Part shown: piece by piece, positions 50,141 through 59,660 of the stretch
Position numbering within the stretch: the first letter of the stretch is position 1
Layout of the letters: each line of letters starts with the position of its first letter
DNA from: Nitzschia sp. pyKryTriq1
Taxonomy: Eukaryota > Bacillariophyta > Bacillariophyceae > Bacillariales > Bacillariaceae
DNA length: 64,000 nt
Direction of reading: 5' to 3'
Assembly (NCBI GenBank): GCA_956465555.1
Contig: OY101126.1
Coordinates: 476,501 to 540,500 of the forward strand
Notes under the pieces: model-generated
Databases searched by the model: none
What the model was told of the DNA's origin: nothing
The model's input: the letters and a program-made list of their open reading frames with translations, nothing else
Position numbers and translations under genes: made by a program

Positions 50141-50950
50141 TCATGATGATTTCATTCTGGCTTTGTAATCTGCTGCGCTTTCGCGCTTGTCGCCTTGCGA
50201 CCACATTCCTTTCTTGCTCGTCTTGGCCTTCTCCATCATTGCCAAGTATGCCTCCTTGCCTTTGCGGCCATAAACCGCCCCCGAACCCAAATACACTTCT
50301 GCCAATCCAGCTTTCAACATCTTCTCGTCCATATAGGATTGCCAAAATGGCAATACGCCTACTTTGACTTGTGCGACTGCTCGTCCATACTGATCTGCTT
50401 GCAGCAGCTGGCAGTATACAATCTTATTCTCGACCATACTGCTCAGATACTTTTTTGCCTCGTCGCCAAAGGGCTGCCCTTCATTCCCGAACTTGGCCGT
50501 TTCCGGTGTATCTATAGTGCAGATTCGAATAGGAAGGGCAACTTCAGACAATTTTTCACCTTGTGCCACTGTGGACGATTGAAAAAATATGGATGGGGTG
50601 TGCCGGAATCGAATGGTATCTCCGTCGCTGACGGACAGAACGCGACCTCGAAGGAATGGGGCTGTATCACCGAAATACTGCGAGGGAATATCTGTGACTG
50701 CCGTGAAACGTCGCCAAGGATTCTGAAAACGACCTGCTTTGAAGCCCAATGCAAAGGAAGTGACCGATAACATACCCACAAATATCTTTTGCGAGTCGCT
50801 CAGTTCCAAAAGGTCGTGGAATCTTTCTCTCGCCTCGGGTGTGATTTCGACGTAGTCTTTGACTGAAGAAGGAACGACCTGAGATGGAAGATTCCATTTT
50901 GACTCATCCTCTGGTTCTTCCTCCCTTCTCGGAAATGGAAACCAACCCAT
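50141..50950 (-). CDS. Lcl3-like staphylococcal-nuclease-fold endonuclease
   Basis: 269 aa, ATG at 50950. A cytosolic stretch of about 52 residues is followed by one hydrophobic helix (IFVGMLSVTSFALGF, 56-70) and a complete SNase barrel (about 100-255). Residues matching the catalytic set are Asp111 (SDGDTIRF), Arg142 and Glu150 (RICTIDTPE) and Arg190 (QADQYGRAVA). GQPFGDEAKKYL and LKAGLAEVYLG are typical too. The membrane-anchor-then-SNase order is that of yeast Lcl3, a mitochondrial membrane protein. Ca-dependent cleavage of DNA or RNA is expected. The basic C-terminus (YKARMKSS) and location in diatoms are undetermined. Confidence 0.88.
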   Translation of the reverse strand: MGWFPFPRREEEPEDESKWNLPSQVVPSSVKDYVEITPEARERFHDLLELSDSQKIFVGMLSVTSFALGFKAGRFQNPWRRFTAVTDIPSQYFGDTAPFLRGRVLSVSDGDTIRFRHTPSIFFQSSTVAQGEKLSEVALPIRICTIDTPETAKFGNEGQPFGDEAKKYLSSMVENKIVYCQLLQADQYGRAVAQVKVGVLPFWQSYMDEKMLKAGLAEVYLGSGAVYGRKGKEAYLAMMEKAKTSKKGMWSQGDKRESAADYKARMKSS

Positions 50951-51408
50951 ACTGAATGCTAAGATTTGATGCTATTTTCCTGTTTGTTGTGACCCCGATG
51001 CTGGTAGAGAGATTGGAATGCACACGGTACTTATACCCGGTACAGTCCACAGTACGGGTAGTCCGTACTGGTACCGCTGGTGCCTCCTGGTACTTGTACT
51101 GTACCGGAGATGAGAGGCAGTCCCCGCCAGCGCAACACAGCAGCACAAAATGAAAGATCGGGGATCCGACTAATAAGCGGACTTCTGAAATCGCCGATTA
51201 GTTTGACCCTAGTGCTAGGTCGGAATGCCAGTAGCTAGCGAAAGCTGCTATATTATTGTCCTGTGTACCTGGTACTATGAACACTAACGTCGATTTGAAA
51301 AGCCGCCAGCTTCTCTATATCCTATATGGAATCAATACTACTCTACTAGTACTGTAGAGTTCCTCCATCGTCATCGTCAGTTACAATGGTCGTAGTAGAA
51401 AACAACTA
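50951..51408. other. intergenic with dense GTAC motifs
   Basis: 5' flank of the nuclease gene and 3' flank of the GTPase gene. GTAC motifs cluster at 51026-51107 (CGTACTGGTACCGCTGG, ACTTGTACTGTACCGG) just before the nuclease ATG, with more at 51265-51277. Confidence 0.5.
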
Positions 51409-53199
51409 CTAGGCGGAGCCACTGCTGACTTCTCTCAGCAACTGACAGCATTTCCAAAGGACGTACCCAAAATGATTGGGATCCTTCAACGAATCGGGTA
51501 CGGTAACCGAAATGGACTTCTTGTATGCTACTTCGTCGACTGGGACAAGCTTGCCGTCGACCACTTTCATCTCGGGGACGCGCCTCTTGAGGTAGAAATT
51601 TGGGTCGTACTTTGATTCCAGATGGAGCTTTAGAAAGCCAAAATGCATATTGAAGATCTCGCTTGAGGCCAAAAGCATGCTTCCAAGAACTAGCGACTGG
51701 TCGGCTTCGGCTTTAGACTTGAATTCGTCCGAGGCAGTCACACCAATCGCGTATTGAAGGACCAATTCTTTCGCTTTGCTGACGATTTTGTCCATCTCTC
51801 TAGGCCACCGAAGAACCTTGAGAGCCTTCGTGTAGTTAAAGAGCTGATCGATGGGGTTGGCAAACGACGCCACTGAGAAATCAGTCTCAAAGTCAGCAAA
51901 TGCCTTCTTGCGTAGACCCTCATAGGAACTCCAGAACGCAGCAGGGAGATGATCAATGGACTTTTGAAGAGCGGTTAGATTCTTGTGAGCCAATAACAAC
52001 TCAGCACCAAGATCCGAGTTGGGTTTCCCTTCTTTCATCCGATCCAGTGCGACTTTAATCTGCTTTTCAATTATGGTCGTCTGATGATCTTCATCGCCGA
52101 TGCAAATCGAAAGCACCTTGATGAAGGTACCAAAGTTGCTCGCATCGATACCATCTTGACGTTGCTCATCTTCGCTCACGGCTTCGAATGCTTTCTTCAG
52201 CTGCTTCTGTTTGTCAAAACGACGCCATTGGCGACCATAACTATCCTTGCCAATCTTGTCGATGAAATCAGAATCCATCTTGCAGAAGTCTTCGTAAGAA
52301 AGGCGAGACCCACAACGGTACACGAAAGCGTGCATCGCCGAGACTGGTACCACTATCGGGAAGACGTCGGTTGATTTTCTTACGTCGGAGGAAGCCAAGA
52401 TAGCCTTCAATGCGTCTTGGCGGTTGCTGACACGAAACAACTTTGCGACGGCGTCTCGAGCCTCGTCCAGAAGCGCCTTCTGCTCATCATTCTCGGGGTC
52501 GTCAACCTTGTTGCTGACGACAATAAGCGGAACGGTTTTGCTTTTCGCCAGATTATCCTTGGCGAGCTTGAGAAGATCGTGCTGCTCTTCAGTATTGACA
52601 CCATGCCTGGCATCCATCACCAACACAACAAGATCTAGCAAGACCACGACAAAAAGTGTGAGACAAAATGTGCACCAACCTAAACCAAATTTGTACTCGT
52701 ACATACCAAATGTGTGCCAATTCTCGTTCACGTAGTCCTTGTACTTCGAGCTCGTTCCGGCTTCGTTGATACCAGGAATATCCACGATGACGAGCTTGGT
52801 GTCGGAACGCATCTTGTGCAATGGAGTGTCCACGGTAATATCAAAGCATCTCGTTTTCACGACATTGCTGTTGCGGAAGCTTGCATTGTCTGCTTTTGTT
52901 TCCTCGAGGGTCGCGTCGGCAGAAAGTTTCTTGGTGACGAATTCAATAGAATCGTCGTCGTCTTCAGACAATGAGTCTGGATCTTTCTTGCATGATGGCT
53001 GATCAATCAACATCGTTGGAGAGTCCTTCGAATCAGATATACGAAACGCGTTGACCACCGCCGTGGTACGTTTCATCGCAACCTCACCATACTCATCGCC
53101 AAACAAAGCATTGATGAGCGTGGTCTTCCCGACCGATACGTAACCAATGACTGCAACGCGGATCTCGAACATGTTGGTAGATTTCAGCTGCGTAAGCAT
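51409..53199 (-). CDS. dynamin-like GTPase
   Basis: Exons 52707-53199 and 51409-52634 join to 572 aa. The 72-bp intron (donor GTATGT, acceptor CTAG) is a multiple of three and has no stop in frame; read through, it would insert a hydrophobic stretch into the GTPase core, while removing it restores WHTFDLVVLVMDARHG. P-loop GYVSVGKT is at 19-26; KRTTAVVNAF is switch I; DIPGIN is G3; NKVDDPENDE is G4. A central insert holds Asp/Glu-rich sequence (SEDDDDS). C-terminal helices (about 300-520) resemble the stalk of dynamin/EHD proteins. The ATG at 53199 (MLTQLKST) was preferred; 53172 is an alternative. Membrane remodelling is inferred from the family. Confidence 0.8.
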   Translation of the reverse strand: MLTQLKSTNMFEIRVAVIGYVSVGKTTLINALFGDEYGEVAMKRTTAVVNAFRISDSKDSPTMLIDQPSCKKDPDSLSEDDDDSIEFVTKKLSADATLEETKADNASFRNSNVVKTRCFDITVDTPLHKMRSDTKLVIVDIPGINEAGTSSKYKDYVNENWHTFGMYEYKFGLGWCTFCLTLFVVVLLDLVVLVMDARHGVNTEEQHDLLKLAKDNLAKSKTVPLIVVSNKVDDPENDEQKALLDEARDAVAKLFRVSNRQDALKAILASSDVRKSTDVFPIVVPVSAMHAFVYRCGSRLSYEDFCKMDSDFIDKIGKDSYGRQWRRFDKQKQLKKAFEAVSEDEQRQDGIDASNFGTFIKVLSICIGDEDHQTTIIEKQIKVALDRMKEGKPNSDLGAELLLAHKNLTALQKSIDHLPAAFWSSYEGLRKKAFADFETDFSVASFANPIDQLFNYTKALKVLRWPREMDKIVSKAKELVLQYAIGVTASDEFKSKAEADQSLVLGSMLLASSEIFNMHFGFLKLHLESKYDPNFYLKRRVPEMKVVDGKLVPVDEVAYKKSISVTVPDSLKDPNHFGYVLWKCCQLLREVSSGSA

Positions 53200-53805
53200 A
53201 GATCGAATGCGATGAACCGCGAAAGTGAGTTCCAGGGTACTAAAATCGAAGCTTCTCACTTTTTATGTTGGATTATTGGTGAAGAGATCCCTTCGCATCA
53301 GGTGTTCACTCAAAAATCTGGGTTTTGGATTTGTGTGCGCATACGTACGAATACTTGTACTGTATCGTTTTGAGCTCCGAAACGCATCTGATTGGCCATT
53401 AAGAAAATTCCCAAGCTATGCAGTATACGTGCAGTAAAAGATGTATGCCCCCGTTGAGAGACTGAGGTCAACCAGAGATCCGTATGTGGGTACGAAGATT
53501 GATTCGTATCTTCTTAAAAAAATTGGCATTGTATTCCGTTGAGTTCATGCTAGTAGAGACTCCTTCGTAGAGATAGCATATCCATACGACAATACAAGTA
53601 AATTGAACGGCTGACGACCTCGCTGATGGGCCGGGATGACACAAAGCACATGTAAACAAGGACTGCTCAGCCCTTCATGACCGTCCCGTTTGACATCTTG
53701 CTCGGCACATGGATGGCAAACGTTCGATTATCGCTGATGCTTCGCCGATCATGACGGTACTGTAGTCTACTTCTAGTTGATTTCCAACTAAAAGCAGCAT
53801 TGTTC
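53200..53805. other. intergenic, upstream of the dynamin-like gene
   Basis: 5' flank of the dynamin-like gene and 3' flank of the reductase gene. No additional gene recognised. Confidence 0.4.
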
Positions 53806-54799
53806 TCACAGGGATATCATTCCACTAACGCGGATTGATTCTCCCGTAATGTAGGAGCTCCGGGGCGACAACAAAAAGGTTACGACGTCGGCAATTTCTT
53901 CCGGCCGACCAAATCGCCCCATGGGTATCTTGGGTAGAATGACTTGCTCTTTGACGGTATCTGGTACTGCTTGCGCCATGGGAGTATCGATAAAGCCGGG
54001 AAGGACGGCATTGATCCGAACATTTCGTTTCGCAGATTCTTTCGCTAGTGCCCGCGTCAATCCCAGCACTCCTCCTTTACTAGCCGCGTAGTTGGCTTGT
54101 CCCAAGTTTCCATACTCGGACACAATCGACCCCAAATTCACAATAGAAAAGGATTCATCTTGTCCTTCAGGACGAGTATAAATACTCGTGGGCGGCGGCA
54201 GCAACAGTTGAGATTGTAAGCTCTGAAATCGTTTCATCCGCTCTTGATCTAAAAAAGCTCGACACGTGAAAAAGGTGCCCTTGAGATTGACGTCAATGAC
54301 GTCATTCCACTCGTCCAGCGTCATTTTGGATATCCAATTATCTCGTGTGATGCCCGCACAATTGACTAACAAAGTTGCCATGGAACGTGATGCACCGCCA
54401 TTGTCGTCGTCATTGTCGTCGTCATTCCCGTTCGCCGCAAAGTGATCCGCTTGTTCGATTAAGGACTTCACTTGATCCCGATCGGTGACATCGCACTCCA
54501 CTATGAGAGAGGACGTTATTTTGTGGGCGGTAGATGGTGTTCCTTTGACAACTAGTGCCATGGAATCTCGATTGCGGTCCGCCAAGACTACTCGACAGTT
54601 CTCTGCCAACAAAGCCTTGGTCACTGATAATGGCATTCGAAAAACGAAAGTGGAGATGTGAGAAATAAAGATGACGGCTGGAACATGTACGGACCAACGT
54701 CTTCCACCTACTAGCTGCACAGCACTCACCGGCGGCACCAATCCCCGACGCGGCTCCCGTCACAATCGCCGTTCTTTGAGCCAACTGTAGCCAGGTCAT
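53806..54799 (-). CDS. short-chain dehydrogenase/reductase, FabG (3-oxoacyl-ACP reductase) type
   Basis: Exons 54730-54799 and 53806-54623 join to 295 aa, the 106-bp intron lying within the nucleotide-binding motif TGAASGIGAA/VTKALLAE (donor GTGAGT, acceptor CAG, phase 1). Gly-rich NAD(P) motif TGAASGIG is at 14-21; LLVNCAGITRDNW is the NNAG-like motif; catalytic Ser is in NLGSIVSEYG and Tyr/Lys in YAASKGG; LPGFIDTPMAQAVPD is the FabG-like substrate loop. It probably reduces 3-oxoacyl chains or a related carbonyl. An Asp/Asn-rich insert (NGNDDDNDDDNGG) sits before the NAG motif. No targeting peptide is evident. It is divergent from the kinase-like gene. Confidence 0.92.
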
Positions 54800-55194
54800 A
54801 GTCAGAAACTACTATTGCAAAGGCTTCGTCGTCTCCAATAACGTCAGTTAGTGTCGACTGAGATGTGTTGGTGCTTAATATATGGATGCTGTTCCATCGA
54901 ACAACAATCAACATCAACCATCAACCATCAACCATCAACTCACTCTCAAACTGTATTCTCGATCGTTTTTGCCTTGCAATAAACTCTAAAAGGAAGGGAT
55001 GTCCCGCGTGCACGCGCGACGAAGGATCTTTTATCTGTCTAACTGTCGACTGACGGACCGATCTGTTATCGGTCGGCTGCCAGACCAAAGATCCATTCAT
55101 TTTATTTTCGCATCTCACCGCTGATCGCAGCAACTGCCTTCTCTCTTGTCTTTTCATTCACCTATTTGTATTTCCATATGTCCATGTCAACTCC
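54800..55194. other. divergent intergenic region with 7-bp tandem repeat
   Basis: Shared 5' region of the reductase and kinase-like genes. Tandem units of CCATCAA occur at about 54913-54940. Confidence 0.45.
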
Positions 55195-56433
55195 ATGAGC
55201 GTTTCAGTTATTGGTACCAGGAGTACCCAAACGTCTCGACTACGGATCAGTTCATGTCGTCTAATGATATGCTGCCTGGTAGTGGTACGAGTAGTAGAAG
55301 GATGGAGCTTAGTACCACCACTGCTGCTTCCATCGATAGGACGACCTGTGGTTAAAAATCCCCGTCGCCACCCAGTGGTGTCGACGACGAGGGATAATCA
55401 TCATGAAGAATTGGCGTCTCTGAAGCAGCTTCAATCAAAACATGCTAGTCGATATCCCCGGCTCCATGAAGTACTCGTCTGGGTTCTTTCGTTCGGCGTG
55501 GCAGTAACCGTCTTCAGTTTGGCATCCGCCGCCCACGCTGCTGCAGCCACCACCACCAACGACGACAGCAGCAAGAACTACCATTGGGATCTATTGAATG
55601 GATCAGTCACCTTGACAGAACCTATCCAACTGAAGTTTCGAGATCGAAGTACGGGCACAGAGCGTTCAGTGACACTGATCAAACCTCAGATTGTCGGTGC
55701 TGGTTCCGGTGGCGCCGTTTTTGCCTTTGATCACGATGATCGTCCACCACAACAGGAGGCTACTACTACGACTACTACGACGACCACAATCAGAAGTGCT
55801 GTCGACACGGGTCCTCCCTTCCAAGAACAAGACTTGTTACTCAAAATTAGTTGGGAGGGTACATCCAAGACGGTACAACGAGAATGTGCCACTTTGCAGC
55901 TATTAGAAGATCGAAAGGTGCACGCTGCCGAACGATGTTTGGGGACATTTGACTATCATTCTCGCGGCAACAAAAAAGGAGAAGAAGAGGACTCGGCTCC
56001 TCGCACCATGATTTTAGTAGGCCCATATGTGCGAGATGCTGTGGCTAGTTTGGCAGAAATCGAAAACGAAGCCGCTCGAATCGCAGCCGTCGATCAGATC
56101 GCCCGAACGTTGGTACAAATGCTTGCGGCCAATGTCATCACCATCGATGTCCAGCCTCTTATTTCGAAGACGACTGGACGAACCATTTTTATTGACATGA
56201 CCGAAGCTCAGGTATTATCCTCGAAAGTTGGATCGGAATATAGTTTCTTGGATCAGACTTTGATTTCGTCCTTCACCTCAGAGATGGTGGCGTTGGTGCC
56301 CGAAGACTATTGGAAGGTTGCCAAAAAGTCCATCTTGGACGAGCTACAGCAAATGAAGAACAGGGGTACCGCGATATCCCAGCAAGCCAGATCTGTCTTG
56401 GAAGAACAAACTCCTTTTCTCTTGGACGACTGA
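55195..56433 (+). CDS. plastid protein with degenerate protein-kinase-like fold
   Basis: 412 aa; ATG at 55195 or, giving a shorter signal peptide, 55264 (MICCLVVVRVVEGWSLVPP). The signal peptide ends at an EG/WSLVPP site, an aromatic +1 residue as in plastid addresses; a second hydrophobic signal (VLVWVLSFGVAVTVFSLA/SAAHA) near 94-115 fits a thylakoid-lumen or membrane location. The rest looks like a kinase fold: glycine loop IVGAGSGGAVFAF, Lys in DLLLKISW, alpha-C Glu in RECATLQLLE, hinge MILVGPYV, a catalytic-loop-like TIDVQPLI with Asp but no Asn, and IDMTEA where kinases have DFG. A Thr run (TTTTTTTTT) and acidic linkers lie between. Activity is doubtful. I do not recognise a named family. 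Confidence 0.7.
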   Translation: MSVSVIGTRSTQTSRLRISSCRLMICCLVVVRVVEGWSLVPPLLLPSIGRPVVKNPRRHPVVSTTRDNHHEELASLKQLQSKHASRYPRLHEVLVWVLSFGVAVTVFSLASAAHAAAATTTNDDSSKNYHWDLLNGSVTLTEPIQLKFRDRSTGTERSVTLIKPQIVGAGSGGAVFAFDHDDRPPQQEATTTTTTTTTIRSAVDTGPPFQEQDLLLKISWEGTSKTVQRECATLQLLEDRKVHAAERCLGTFDYHSRGNKKGEEEDSAPRTMILVGPYVRDAVASLAEIENEAARIAAVDQIARTLVQMLAANVITIDVQPLISKTTGRTIFIDMTEAQVLSSKVGSEYSFLDQTLISSFTSEMVALVPEDYWKVAKKSILDELQQMKNRGTAISQQARSVLEEQTPFLLDD

Positions 56434-56465
56434 AGATATGTGCGGGCATCATGGAATGCGTCTCT

Positions 56466-57908
56466 TTACTTGGCCCAACTTGGCATTAATTCGTCTGGGA
56501 CACGGACATCGATTCCTAAACTGGGGATGCGATAATGATACGACAAGAGACACACGTAATCGGCTAAACGCTCCGTTCCTCGTACCGTTCCACCACTTGT
56601 AGTCTCGGCCACTTGCCAGCGACACTTGTCGCACCAGTCCACTTGTTCCTGCTGCAGCATATCTAGTAGACGACCCTGCTCATCATCAGCATATAATCGT
56701 AGTTCCGTATCATCTGGTGGGTGACCTTTTGGTTGACGTTGTTTGTTGTCACCGATTATTCCTTCCTCGGCAGCATTGACATTATTGTCGCAGCAGTGAT
56801 TGTTGCCCTCGTAAATATACGGTTTTCCACCGTACGCAACGTCTCCAACAATTGGAAGATTCAAGCAACTGGACAAGACGGCACGAATTTGATGCCGTGC
56901 CCCCGATCCCAGCTCGATTCGTACTAAGCTTTCTCCCTGTGAAGCATCAAACCGTATTCTCGTCACTTTTGTAAATGTTTCTCTCCCCTCCGTCTCGTTC
57001 ACACATGCCTTTTTGACCCTATTGTCCCAACAGAGTTTCACCTTGAGTTCTATAGGTTCCGTTCCCATTTCCCCTTGGACGCGTGCGATGTACGCCTTGA
57101 GGACACCGCCGCCGCCCTCTTTTTGTTTGGATGCGGGTGCCAATGCCTGCATGAGTCGGGAGGCTCGTCGCTTGCCTTTGGCCAAGAGCAAAATGCCCGA
57201 GACGGGTTGATCAAGTCGATGGCCAGCTTTATAATTCTCACCCTCCAAGAGGCCCTCGACGGTCCCATGGCCACCCACGTCGTCGTTAACAACGGGCAAT
57301 CCAGCCGGTTTCAAAACAGCGCGATAGGATCCGCGCTCGTCGGGACTCATATAGATTGTCTGGAGCGGACCTCGATCAATCGTACAACGTTCATGAACAT
57401 GTTGGAGTATCTTGAATCGATCTCCCTTGGCCGCAATTCGATTGGGGTCCAGCAGAACGGAAAATTTACAAAACGGGCCCTCGTCTTCTCGGGACGTTTT
57501 ATGGCGTCGCAACTGCACGCGGCCAGCTTCAATTTCTCGGCTATAGTACGAAATGGTATCGGACAATGATGGATTGGATCGGCGATGAAAGGCTTCCGCG
57601 AGGACGACGGCCGCTGTCTTGCCCACATTTGGCAAACGGACCGAGTAGATCATTTCCGTCAGGTACGGTCTCACGTAGCGAATCCCTCGCACCACGACGA
57701 ATCGGGACTTCTTGCGATCCGCCTCATTGATCTGCTGCTGCTGGGGAGGTCTGCCTTGCCTCGTTTCCTCTTCTTCCAACGACGAACAGGGGCGCTTGCT
57801 CATGTTGTGATTATCATTATTGGTGTCAACATACGAATAGTACATACCGGTAACATTGTTCAGCAGCACAATAGGCCAAAGGAAGCACAAACATGTGCCA
57901 GAGAACAT
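56466..57908 (-). CDS. RluA-family pseudouridine synthase
   Basis: 480 aa from the ATG at 57908; the ATG at 57803 (MSKRPCSSLEEE) would give 445 aa and is nearly as likely. Upstream of it, a hydrophobic stretch (LCFLWPIVLLNNV) could be a signal. The catalytic Asp is in KAGHRLDQPVSGILLLAKG, the HRLDxxTSGxxxxA motif of RluA enzymes. Flanking blocks: YRAVLKPAGLPVV, AYIARVQGE, RIELGSGARHQIRAVLSS and LPIVGDVAYGG. It isomerises uridine to pseudouridine in rRNA or tRNA. Between GDVAYGG and the last block there is an Asn/Cys-rich insert (EGNNHCCDNNVNAAEEG), and the C-terminus has a CxxC (VDWCDKCRW). No S4 domain is clear at the N-terminus. It is divergent from the next gene by 178 bp. Confidence 0.88.
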   Translation of the reverse strand: MFSGTCLCFLWPIVLLNNVTGMYYSYVDTNNDNHNMSKRPCSSLEEEETRQGRPPQQQQINEADRKKSRFVVVRGIRYVRPYLTEMIYSVRLPNVGKTAAVVLAEAFHRRSNPSLSDTISYYSREIEAGRVQLRRHKTSREDEGPFCKFSVLLDPNRIAAKGDRFKILQHVHERCTIDRGPLQTIYMSPDERGSYRAVLKPAGLPVVNDDVGGHGTVEGLLEGENYKAGHRLDQPVSGILLLAKGKRRASRLMQALAPASKQKEGGGGVLKAYIARVQGEMGTEPIELKVKLCWDNRVKKACVNETEGRETFTKVTRIRFDASQGESLVRIELGSGARHQIRAVLSSCLNLPIVGDVAYGGKPYIYEGNNHCCDNNVNAAEEGIIGDNKQRQPKGHPPDDTELRLYADDEQGRLLDMLQQEQVDWCDKCRWQVAETTSGGTVRGTERLADYVCLLSYHYRIPSLGIDVRVPDELMPSWAK

Positions 57909-58086
57909 GGCTACCCCCAACGAACGAAGGACAGACAAGAAGTCGAACGAACACCCAAACCTGAAACCGATACCAAGAGAGACGACCGATGGATCTCATA
58001 AGATCATCGAGTCAACTTCGGTATCGCAACTCCCAACTTCGGATTTCTAGATTAATTAGCTTTAAAAGCAACTTTCAAACCATTCA

Positions 58087-58812
58087 ATGGCGCAACCTAG
58101 TAACCCAAAGTGGGGGGATTTCCTCCAGGAGCGGATCCAAAAGGACGGATCATGGGCGAAGACGAAATCGGAGAAACAACTCGACAATCTCGACCCGACG
58201 AACAACACAACAACCGAAACGATGAAGCTCGAGGTGGCAGCCTCAGGTGGAGACGCCGCAATGTTGGTAGCCTTGAACGAGGGGGAAGTAAAATTCGTCC
58301 ATAACATCACCTTGGCGAAGACCCAAGAGGGCTTCGTCTTGGTAGGTGTTACTGGATTGGGTCACCTCGCGACTTTTCTCACCATCACCGACGATGCGAT
58401 TGAAGGGACCTTCACCCCGCCCACTCGCAGGGTAGGAAAAGCTCCAGGTGTAGACGAACTCTTCGGCGCCACGTCATCGGCGACCTTCAAGGCCCTACGA
58501 GCCAGCGGCGACGGAGGCGAACTCGCATCGGGGTACAAAGGAGGGATATTTTGGACCCATCCAGCCTTGTGGAGCGTCATGCCGAACCGCACCGTCATGG
58601 CCTCGGATCTTGCAATGAAGATCATCAATACCTACCCTCACGCATCGGAGAACGTCGACGGGATGCAAGTCTTCGATACAACCAGAGAGCAGAAGGAGCT
58701 CAACGGCCTCATGCAGTGGTTGTGGATGGTATCCCAGAAGATTATCACGAGCATCACCTACGAGATTCCCGACGATGAGGCATATGTTGCCCATGCAGGA
58801 CTCCCAGATTGA
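58087..58812 (+). CDS. hypothetical soluble protein
   Basis: 241 aa, single exon, ATG at 58087. No signal peptide, no membrane helix. After a polar N-terminus with NNTTTETMK, it shows a regular alpha/beta pattern: AAMLVALNEGEVKFVHNITL, FVLVGVTGLGHLATFLTITD, and a Gly/Ala-rich part near GATSSATFKAL. The C-terminal third has helices (LAMKIINTYPHASENV; LNGLMQWLWMVSQKIIT). I recognise no family. Divergent from the pseudouridine synthase, sharing a 178-bp promoter. Confidence 0.65.
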   Translation: MAQPSNPKWGDFLQERIQKDGSWAKTKSEKQLDNLDPTNNTTTETMKLEVAASGGDAAMLVALNEGEVKFVHNITLAKTQEGFVLVGVTGLGHLATFLTITDDAIEGTFTPPTRRVGKAPGVDELFGATSSATFKALRASGDGGELASGYKGGIFWTHPALWSVMPNRTVMASDLAMKIINTYPHASENVDGMQVFDTTREQKELNGLMQWLWMVSQKIITSITYEIPDDEAYVAHAGLPD

Positions 58813-59660
58813 GCTTCTAGGAAGCTAGCTGGAGTCCTGGTTCAAGTCATGCTTTGGTCGTGGAAGTAAGTTGATCTTGTCAACTATTCAAAAGATAGAT
58901 GCTGAAAAGCTCACAATAAATTAGACGAGAGATTGTCAAACATTCTCTAGAGTGGAACGAGTCCACAGCTAGCTAGCTACGTCTACTACTGTCACACTTG
59001 CGGAGACCTGCCAGACCACAGTCGTGTTAGTCAAAGGGCAGGAACAGTACGAGGTATTTCAACACCGAGCAAAGTTGCACAGACAGACTGTTTAGTGCGC
59101 GCAGCGCGAGGGAGGCAATCGAAAATCCGGCTGTAGTCCGAATAAATATCAATATTCGTCAATGAAGTTATAAATGATTAAGAAACGATCGTCGTTATAA
59201 ATATCTTCGTTGCTTTATATATTAAAACTGTGACAATGTCCGAATTGTTAAGTAAAATGGACAAAAAAGAGCCGGGCGGGCAGATTCATTGGGATTTCGC
59301 CAGACGACGAAGTCGTTTGGATTCATTCATTTCACACGTTTTTGTGTGTGTACATCCCCGCCGGCCGAGTATTTTGGCGCGCGAAAGAAAAAACAGCAGG
59401 ACCAAAAAAGGGACGTGTTTTGCTGCTGTTGTTGTGGTTGTTGTGGTTGTGGTTGTTTGTATCTCCATCTCTAAACGCTGCGGTTGTGTTGCCAATAATA
59501 GCAACCTACAGCCTTCCAGCAACATCTATATATCTGTTTCTTCTTTCGGCGGCGTTGGTGTAGATACGTTTGTTAATTCTTGCATTGGTGGTGCAGGCAG
59601 ATATTCTTCCCGTTGTGTTATTTTGAAAAAAGTCTCCATCGAAGCAAGTAAATTGTCATT
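58813..59660. other. intergenic with TTG/TGG-rich run
   Basis: About 850 bp. TGTTGTTGTGGTTGTTG-type sequence runs at about 59423-59458, just 5' of the next gene, probably in its 5' UTR. An AT-rich stretch covers 59130-59230. A short ORF here (59230 on) has no protein-like pattern. Confidence 0.45.

Noticed and set aside
54911-54940. Tandem CCATCAA array as an origin or centromere repeat
   Set aside because: Only about four units and no further copies in the window.
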